Part shown: in pieces, positions 54,731-64,000 of the stretch | How the letters are laid out: each line of letters opens with the position of its first letter | How positions within the stretch are numbered: position 1 is the first letter of the stretch | DNA from: Hypomesus transpacificus | Lineage: Eukaryota > Chordata > Actinopteri > Osmeriformes > Osmeridae | Direction: 5' to 3' | DNA: 64,000 bases | Assembly: GCF_021917145.1 (NCBI RefSeq) | Contig: NW_025813860.1 | Location: 1-64,000, forward strand | The notes under the pieces: generated by a model | Seen by the model: only the letters and a program-made list of their open reading frames with translations | The model's database searches: none | Told to the model about the DNA's origin: nothing | Translations under genes and position numbers: made by a program

Positions 54731-57700
54731 AGGAACGTCACTTAAAAACCTTCAGCCACGGATTGGCCACACATTACTGGGCAAGCAATACATATAACTG
54801 CCATGTAAATTGTGTTCCACCATAATGTGATAGAAGTGAGGAGTTATTTAAATGGAACTGTGAGGTGTATAAGAAAACTAAGAAGTATCTCTTCATTTGA
54901 CTATTTATTGTTCTATCGCACAGTTTGTGGCTTACATATCTTCAGGAACCAACTTCTTCAGGTTGTAAAAGTTATCTGTGGTATGTATTTAGAAACTGCC
55001 AAACCAGTTATTATGCATAGTAGGGTTGGGTGATAAGAGGTATTTTTCCTATCATCAACCGTCACTGTCGTTTTGCCCACCCACTAATTAGTCCATTCCA
55101 CTTTATATTTTAATCCTGGCACCTCTTCACTTGACTTGTCTCATCCCTCTTGGACTCCTTTGTTACTGGTCCAGTTATTTGTGCAAGACAGGTAATGTCA
55201 CTTTCATTTAATAATAATCATAAGACATTTTTATTATGTTCTCTTTTTTACTATTCTTAATCCTCTAGAAATTCATAACATTTCAATATGTGTTTTCATT
55301 TTATTATAGCAATAATCTTTTTTTCTATTAGAATTGTTACATCTAGATCTTTATACAGTGCATTATATTAAATTGACATGGATATCTGTTGATGCCTTGG
55401 TTTTCTCTAAAGATTTTACGAAAACTATTTCAAAAAGCCAAATAAATTGTATAATAACAACATTTTTAACATATGGTTTGCTTTGAAAATAGTCTAAACT
55501 GCTGATCCATACAAAGTTTTCAAAATCAAAATGATTCTCCTTAAATAAATTTAACTTTCTGGATCTTTGGATCCCTGAATGCTCTGGGTCTCCATCACTT
55601 TTGTGAGCATTACCAGCAATAAAAATAGCTGCAAGCAGCAATGGCGGATTCCTCCTTCAAAATGGCAAAATGTTGTAAAATTGACATAAAAGATAGTCAC
55701 ACTGGGATTAACCAGAAGACTTGAAACTGTAATTCCTGTCAGAATAAAAATGTATCTCTAACCAGATTTGCACCCATTACTCTTCACACATCAGCACTGC
55801 GTCTCATTCTACCAAGCCATTAACAGACTTAGACATTAGATTATTCAGTTTTTGAATAAGAAATTAAGACATTTCTCCAATGGCACCCATTGTCAGATCT
55901 GTTAAAAGTTCAAACAGCTGTAATTTAGTCCTATTTATATATGGGACATAAAAACGGGACAACGGGATGACTGGGTTGCTGCTGTAAAGAATAGCTTACT
56001 CGTAGTGCTTTAAAAAGGTTGCTTGGGGTGCCATAACTTGTCATATAAGGGAATTTCAAATCATGCCTAGCATCAGTGGCAATTTGTCCTGTCTTAGGTT
56101 CCTGAAATGAATTTGCGCAACAGGGAACAGGCTGAACAATCAATATACTTCATTTGAGCTAATTTGGTAGTGAATCTGACACTACCATGCGTAGACTCCA
56201 AGTAGCTAGCTACTGTTGTGAACATGGCTTGTTTTGCAGTGGTTTACACAGTCTCGCTAAACAGATGATCGGAGTGTTGTTATGGGCTCAAATAAACACT
56301 CATCGCTATGTTTTACAACCGGAGGATTGACCGGAAGACTAGAAACCGCTCTTTTTTTCCTTTGACTGGTTTTGAACCTACAACCCTTCGCTTACCAGCA
56401 CAACATCTCACCCATTTGAGCCATTGCCAGATCTGGAATCTGCCATGTTCAGTCATCAACTGGATAATAAAATAAGATGTTTCTCCAATGGCAAGCATTG
56501 TCAGACTTGGTCCAAGCTCAAACAGCTGTAATTCAGTCATATTTTCACATATCAAAGTGAAACCTTGCGGGTTACTTTAGGGTGGTGTCATCTTAAAGCC
56601 TATTAGGTTTGAAAAACCATCATTGATTTAGTGACACAAACTTATTGAGGCAATGTGGACATTTACATCAATACTCTTTGATGATTGTTTGATGATTGTT
56701 GATGTTGTATTTGATTCAACTGTCTTAAGTAATATTTTTAAATATGTCAATGATACATATCTGTAAAAAATTTCAAGTCAATGTCACCTTTTTTGTAGGA
56801 GATGTATTTTGAAGGTTTCCCCAAATTATCACTGTACAGGAAAATCCATCATTGTGGACCTTAGGGTCCTTGAGGATTTTTTGTTCCTCATGAAAAATGA
56901 GGCATGCACACCAAGTTTCAGAAGAATTGGAGCAATGGGGTGGAAATGCAATCACTTTGAAAAGTGGACATTTGGGCATGGCCTGTGGCGCCCCCTATGG
57001 TCTGATGTGGGCCAGTGTGTGTTTGGGCCGTAGTTGTGGCATGTTGTATCAATATACCAAATGTCCAAACTTTTTACCAATGTGTTCATGAGATAAATTA
57101 CAATAATAATAATAAAAATAATACCAACAATTACAATAGGTTTCCTCCTGACCGAGGAATCCTAATAATAGATGTTAAGTGATTTGAACATATTGTTCAA
57201 ATTGAAAGCAAAGCGTTTCATTGCAAAAAGACATGAAAATGTTTTCTCGATGTTTCTCGAAAAGATATTAAGCACATTTGTATACAGTGTCATATTGAGG
57301 CAAACCTATTTTTTTTATTGTATTTATTTGATTATTTAACAGCACATTAACAGCACGTTGTTGTAAATGCGTCACTGGACAGATGTTACAAAATCACCCT
57401 GAAAACAGAATGGCCTAGCCTGTAGCTTATACTGTAGGCTAGCCTGTAGCCTGTAGCCTATACTGTAGGCTTTTCTAGGGGTTCACTGTTTGGTTCGATA
57501 TGACAGTCTTAATATTAAAAAATGTTGCTGTCACTGACCGCTTGCTCGACCATACAAGAAAGACAATCTGATTGCTATTGTGTGGCTTATAACACTGAGC
57601 TTTTTAGATTGACTACTCAATGCAACAGTAGGGAAGAGTTTACTGGAGAGAGAAAATCATTCTACTTATTAACAGGTCTATCGGGCATTTCAAGTAGGAG

Positions 57701-58714
57701 CAAGGGGTGGGGGCTTGGACGAGGCAGGCAAAGCGGCCGCCTTTTAAAAGTATGGAAAGCCAATACTGAATGATGTTTTAAAAACCTGTGTCAACACAAC
57801 AAATAATGTGGGAAGACAACAAAGTGTCAGCATTCCCTGTACAGCCTGGAACACTGCATTTATGACCATGGTCTGTTTTCAATATATCCTTGAAAAACTT
57901 CCAAACTTTTTTCTTTGTAATTCCCGTGGAAGTACATAGAGCAGCGCACAGCTAAACTAGTGTCTTAGCTTAACTAAATGTTGGGGCGTGACAAAGGTAC
58001 AGACCAAAAAAGGTGGCTCCATATTTGTGACGTCATAAATGTGGCTTTTTGTCGCGCTAAAAACGCATTTGAAGGAAGCAGGACTTTTCAGAAGAAAAAA
58101 CGAATTGTCCACGACAGAATAACGAAATGCCACAATGAGTTACGTGGACCAGGATAGTTGTTTGGCTTTCGATTTTTAAGTTTAACATGCAATTTATGCT
58201 TTTGCATAAGTAGCCTTCTATTTGCTACATGCTTCCATACCCAAATAAATGTCCCTTTGCGCGTAACTCTGTCAGGCTATTGCATTTTGTACTTCTGTCA
58301 TAATTTTTTTCTTAAGATAATATCTTGTTAGTTACTGAATCCATTCAGCGACAAAGTGTAGTACCAGTACCAACCATTTAAGTTGAGTTAAATGTAATGT
58401 GTTTTTGAGTTAATGTAATGTCGTTCCCATTTGGGGGAGCGTACCTTTGTATTTGAGGGAGGTAAGCACGTCATCCTATTTGGGGGGAGTTGACTCGTAT
58501 TGGGGGGGAGTGTTTTCATTTGGGGGATGCTTTCATCTTAGTGGATGTCATTTGCACTTCAGGGCCACCGTACCATAGTATTTTTTTAAGTACAATACGA
58601 TGTCATGTTATTAGTGAAAGTGATGAAGTGAAAATAAATCAACACTTACTCATTTGTCACAAGACTAAAAAAGAATGTTCCTTGTGTCTCTTCAACAGTA
58701 AGGCCTGGATCACC
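54731..58714. other. Repeat-rich region upstream of the PI-PLC gene, no gene recognised
   Basis: It contains copies of the AT-rich interspersed family (to about 57180), a short tandem repeat of TAGCCTGTAGC / TATACTGTAGGC at 57415-57470, and TTGGGGGGAG-type repeats at 58430-58530. A full CRE palindrome TGACGTCA lies at 58028-58035, about 690 bases before the PI-PLC start, and could belong to that promoter. I found no convincing exon. Confidence 0.45.
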
Positions 58715-59862
58715 ATGAAAATGAATGGCAGGACATTTCACAGTAAACAGATAAATTGTATTATCCTCTTGCTCCTGTGAGTATTAAATACTGTAAATGT
58801 GATTCATTTGGATTTCTTAACCTCTAAGTCACGTTTTTTCACTCACTTTCTGGCACAAAAATGACACCAACTCCATCCCTTATCTTTTTGTCTAGGACAT
58901 TCTATCATGGATGCTATGGTACAGAAAAATACTTCAATGACCAAGAAACACTTGAAAAATCAGAAGAAAACCTAGAATGGATGACAAAAATCAGGGAAGA
59001 CATTGAACTTTCTAAACTGTTTATACCTGGCACACATGATTCTTTAGCTCTCTATGGTGGGTTTGCTGTGGAGTGCCAATCATGGAACCTGGAAACTCAG
59101 CTTAGGGCAGGTGTTCGGTATTTTGATCTCAGGGTGTGGAATATCCACCAGAGTCCTGAAACTATGATTCTTACTCACGGTATAGTCCGACAAAAGAAAT
59201 TGTTGTCTTCAGTATTCCAGGACATGGTAAAATTTTTAGAAGAACATAAATATGAAACTATTTTGATTAGAATAAAGCCTACAGTGTATCATAAGAAGGA
59301 TGTAAAGGAAAACACACTGACCTTGCTCAAAACATTAAAGTATGAAAAGTATATATACCCCAGTTTGAAGGATCAAAGCCAGGCTGGATCTCCAAAAATG
59401 ATGGAGGTGAGAGGCAAAATTGTATTTGTAATGTTAAAAGATGCATTTGATTTTGGAATACCTTTTTCCACCACACACGAGAAAGGGGGACACAAAGTCG
59501 GTAACATTCAAGATAAATTGAATTTGGTCTTACGTTACATAAACACCAAAATGAACTTTAATTGCGAAACAGCAGACACTGACGAAAAGGAACTGGATCT
59601 GATACTTACCTACTCCAGTGGAACTGGCATGCCGAAAGGGAAGTTTTGGCTCACCCCAAAGGCTATTGCTGAGAACATCAATGAAAAACTGGCTGAGAAC
59701 CTAAAAGAGTTGTCAACTACACCTGCCCTTCATGGCATCCTTGCCATGGATTTTCCTGGGCCAGATCTCATCAAAATTGTAATAGATTTCAATAAGTCCC
59801 ATCAAGAAAACAATCCGGGTACTAGCAATGGTAAAAGGTCACTGAAAAGAGGGCAAGCCTAG
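58715..59862 (+). CDS. Secreted phosphatidylinositol-specific phospholipase C, bacterial-type, two exons
   Basis: Cleaves phosphatidylinositol (and possibly GPI anchors) to diacylglycerol and cyclic inositol phosphate. Exon 1 (58715-58776) encodes a signal peptide: basic start MKMNGRTFHSK, then a hydrophobic core CIILLLLTF. Its phase-2 donor CT/GTGAGT joins the acceptor TTTTTGTCTAG at 58895; exon 2 is 58896-59862. The product is 342 residues, similar in size to Bacillus PI-PLC (about 300 mature). Active-site features of that family are all visible: FIPGTHDS (H68, D69), AGVRYFDLRVW (D98, R100), ILTHG (H115), EVRGKIVFVML, and LAMDFPGPD with an Asp near the C-terminus. There are no PH, EF-hand or C2 domains, so it is unlike animal PLC-beta/gamma/delta. 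Fish genes called 1-phosphatidylinositol phosphodiesterase-like are its likely relatives. It differs from its neighbours in having a single large coding exon. Confidence 0.85.
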
Positions 59863-59940
59863 AAACCGATCAGTCACAGTGCTAGAAGCTTGCTTGTGCC
59901 ATTTACAAGGTGTTTTCAAATGACTGATTTGTCATTCCAT

Positions 59941-60035
59941 CAGGGCTGGTCCTAGGCATAGGTGACATAGGCAACCGCCTAAGGCGGCATCCAGAGGGGG
60001 GCGGCAAATTCCGAAGTTCATCCATTAATTAACCG

Positions 60036-60072
<37 letters not shown>

Positions 60073-60121
60073 CTGTTGATACATCTCGCCTAGGGCGCCG
60101 TATGTGCTAGGACCGGCAGTG
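59941..60121. mobile_element. hAT-type MITE with 8-bp target duplication
   Basis: The element begins CAGGGCTGGTCCTAGGCATA and ends with the imperfect inverse, TATGTGCTAGGACCGGCAGT then G. It is flanked by direct repeats CATTCCAT (59933-59940 and 60122-60129), the 8-bp duplication typical of hAT elements. A run of 33 G (60040-60072) lies inside. It sits in the presumed 3' UTR of the PI-PLC gene. Confidence 0.85.
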
Positions 60122-60246
60122 CATTCCATATAGATAATGCTGTTTTGCTGATATAATGCTTATAATGCTGAGTGTATGCAGAGAGGAGCATGTGCCTTTC
60201 AATAAGTCATTTCATCATTGGTTTGATGTAATTTGTAACACTGTCA

Positions 60247-60252
60247 AATAAA
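60247..60252 (+). terminator. Candidate polyadenylation signal of the PI-PLC gene
   Basis: AATAAA about 385 bases after the stop codon, beyond the MITE. Confidence 0.5.
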
Positions 60253-61640
60253 CAATGCTTAAAAACAAGATGGAACAAGATACTGAAGTACTGTCATGCC
60301 TCAGCTGGAAGAAATAGGTCCTCCTCCATTTCAGATCCAGTTCATGAAGTAAGGATCCTCATTTGGCATACGAAGTGTGACAACCAAAAATACATTATTT
60401 GCTTGTTTTATCTGGAGCTTGCATCCCGGACTTGGAAAATGTGCTGCAATTATACTGTAACTAATTATAGCTAATGGTACTGGATGATAATGCATGTTAA
60501 CGACACCATCAACAAAGTGTCCCAAGAAATAAACTGTAGGTTGTATTATTTGCAGCAAGGCTCACATGCAGGCCAAGGCAGTAGGCCTACATCATCATGG
60601 TCTTTTCTAAATCAGACCTCATTAATAAAGTCAACCTTTCCCTTGAAAAGTTAAAATCACAAGGCCAAGAGCCAGAATAAGTGTCTGAGTCAGAGTCTGA
60701 GTCTTTGCATGGATGGACGGCGATGCAGCTCGATCTTTGCATGGTTATCTTATATGGTAAAGTTAGCATTGAGCACAAAGTAGGTCTACATTTATTTAAA
60801 CATCATAAATTGACTGGCTGTTAAGCACACATATATGGGCCATTAAAAGAAGTTCTTAATAGACCGATTATGATAGCAAAAACAAAAACTTTATAGGCCC
60901 TTGTTCGCATGGACGGCCGACAGCAGGGATGAGAGGGCAGTCCCTGTTTTCCATGGACGGTCACGGACAGATGATAATGTTGAGAAATATGTACAGTTGG
61001 ACGGATGGGGAGGGATGTTGATTTAGATGTGAGCCGGTTGTAGTTGTGGCCTGGCTGTAGCCTATGTCAGAATCCATATGTAGCATGAACATTGCCTTAA
61101 ACATTTTTTTGCAAATAGACACCGAAAGCAGATAAAAGCAGATAAGTAAATAGAACTGCACTTTAATAGATAAATAAACCACCGAAACAAAAAAAAGCAT
61201 AATAACCTTTACAATAAAAAAAACTAAAACAAAACTGTTTATTCAAATACAAAACCCCACCAACAATATTAAATCAAACAATGTAAACATAAATAAAAGC
61301 ATAGCACCTGTCTCCAAAATAGCTTTCCTTCTTTTGAATAATAGTTTAGCCATGTAGCAGCACATTCCTTGATGAGTTTTTTTTGTTCTAATAAAACAAA
61401 CTATTTCATGGTGTGACATTATTGTTTATTCCTCCCATGCTCCTGAATTTGATTCATACAGTTCTCTCCTTCACCAGTAGATGGCAACATAGTACAGCAG
61501 ATTATTCCACCAGTAAACAGTTTAAAGATTGTTGTCCCAGTTTAGATACGATACGATTCTCCATTGTTTATCAAGCATTACATTCAAAACAATGAAGCCT
61601 TTGATAATGAAACACATTGAATATCAACAATTGAAATCTT
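60253..61640. other. Intergenic stretch; the last part matches the TRIM 3' flank
   Basis: No exon recognised in 60253-61430. The segment 61465-61600 (AGTAGATGGCAACATAG, CAGCAGATTATTCCACCAG, CCATTGTTTATCAAGCATTA) resembles 46147-46260, the region behind the intact TRIM gene. It therefore looks like the edge of another duplicated TRIM unit whose coding part is gone. Confidence 0.5.
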
Positions 61641-61649
61641 CCAGCTCTG

Positions 61650-63749
<2,100 letters not shown>

Positions 63750-64000
63750 AGGCCGAAACGAGGCTGTCACACAACACCAGTGGAGGTCAGGACAGAGTAG
63801 AGGCCGACACGAGGCTGTCACACGACACCAGTGGAGGCTCCTCAGGGAGGAAGGGGAGGAGCATCCTCCTCTGTGACATGTCATCAAAATAAACATTGTG
63901 AAACTTTTTAAAGGTTATACATTTGAGATAAAACTATACAAAATATATTCATGTCACCATTGTTTTTTTAATTAAAATACACAGTATAGAACTGAAGGTG

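Larger units (their letters stand above)
52800..57180. repeat. Nested copies of an AT-rich interspersed repeat family
   Basis: Shared blocks: GGTTTCCTCCT(A/G)ACCGAGGAA(C/T)CCTAA near 52986 and 57139, with a weaker copy near 53755; AGCTGCA(G/A)GCAGCAATGG at about 53018 and 55628; a block with AAATTTCAGATTTCTGGGAC near 52870 resembling one with CAAGTTTCAGAAGAATTGG near 56913; and TTTCTCCAATGGCA followed by CATTGTCAGA near 55873 and 56481. Together they suggest one family inserted several times, with other elements nested in between. I see no intact gene here. Confidence 0.55.

Noticed and set aside
58861..58895. ATG at 58861 as the start of the PI-PLC protein
   Set aside because: The first 35 bases look like the end of an intron (TTTTTGTCTAG). 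An upstream exon at 58715 supplies a signal peptide in matching phase, which a secreted PI-PLC would need.

Overview
This window is vertebrate nuclear DNA, most likely from a ray-finned (teleost) fish. The evidence is spliced genes with GT/AG introns, very abundant CA/GA microsatellites, a Tc1 transposon with long terminal inverted repeats, a tRNA-derived fish-type SINE, tandem B30.2-class TRIM genes, and a selenoprotein J gene (a family known mainly from fish). There is no bacterial or phage gene organisation and I see no CRISPR array. The exact species cannot be read from the sequence.

Layout. About 1-9.05 kb is the 5' end of vav3 on the minus strand: coding exon 1 at 8842-9048, with everything to its left apparently intron 1. 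From 9.05 to 13.06 kb is intergenic DNA. From 13.06 to 20.5 kb is selenoprotein J on the plus strand. It has nine coding exons whose phases all agree. An in-frame TGA (17836-17838) is read as selenocysteine, and a SECIS-like stem-loop lies in the 3' UTR at 19362-19440. An apparently intact Tc1/mariner element (15131-16791) sits in one of its introns on the opposite strand. From 23.85 to about 33 kb is nup58 (minus strand), a central-channel nucleoporin. It has two possible C-termini: a short one ending in FKF and a long one with extra FG repeats ending in NKRGKR. From 33.9 to 36.5 kb is ropn1l (plus strand), a ropporin/R2D2-domain sperm and ciliary protein, with two candidate last exons.

From about 36.7 kb onward the window is accessory and repeat-rich. 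It holds a decayed transposon ORF interrupted by a SINE, a broken piggyBac transposase, and hairpin-containing repeats. It also holds a tandem TRIM (RING/B-box/coiled-coil/PRY-SPRY) array with one intact copy (42830-45661), one pseudogene (47185 to about 49440) and one exon relic (51437-51459). Nested interspersed repeats and a LINE relic fill 52.8-57.2 kb. Next is a two-exon gene for a secreted phosphatidylinositol-specific phospholipase C that resembles bacterial PI-PLC (58715-59862), with a hAT-type MITE in its 3' UTR. The window ends with a duplicated, inactivated 3' half of ropn1l (about 61.9-63.75 kb).

The genes are not an operon and no shared pathway is evident. The strongest biological points are selenocysteine recoding in selenoprotein J, supported independently by reading frame and RNA structure, the alternative protein ends of nup58 and ropn1l, the local birth-and-death duplication of TRIM and ropn1l segments, and the bacterial-like secreted PI-PLC. 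Exon borders were set by hand from splice consensus and phase; no alignment, folding or expression data were available.
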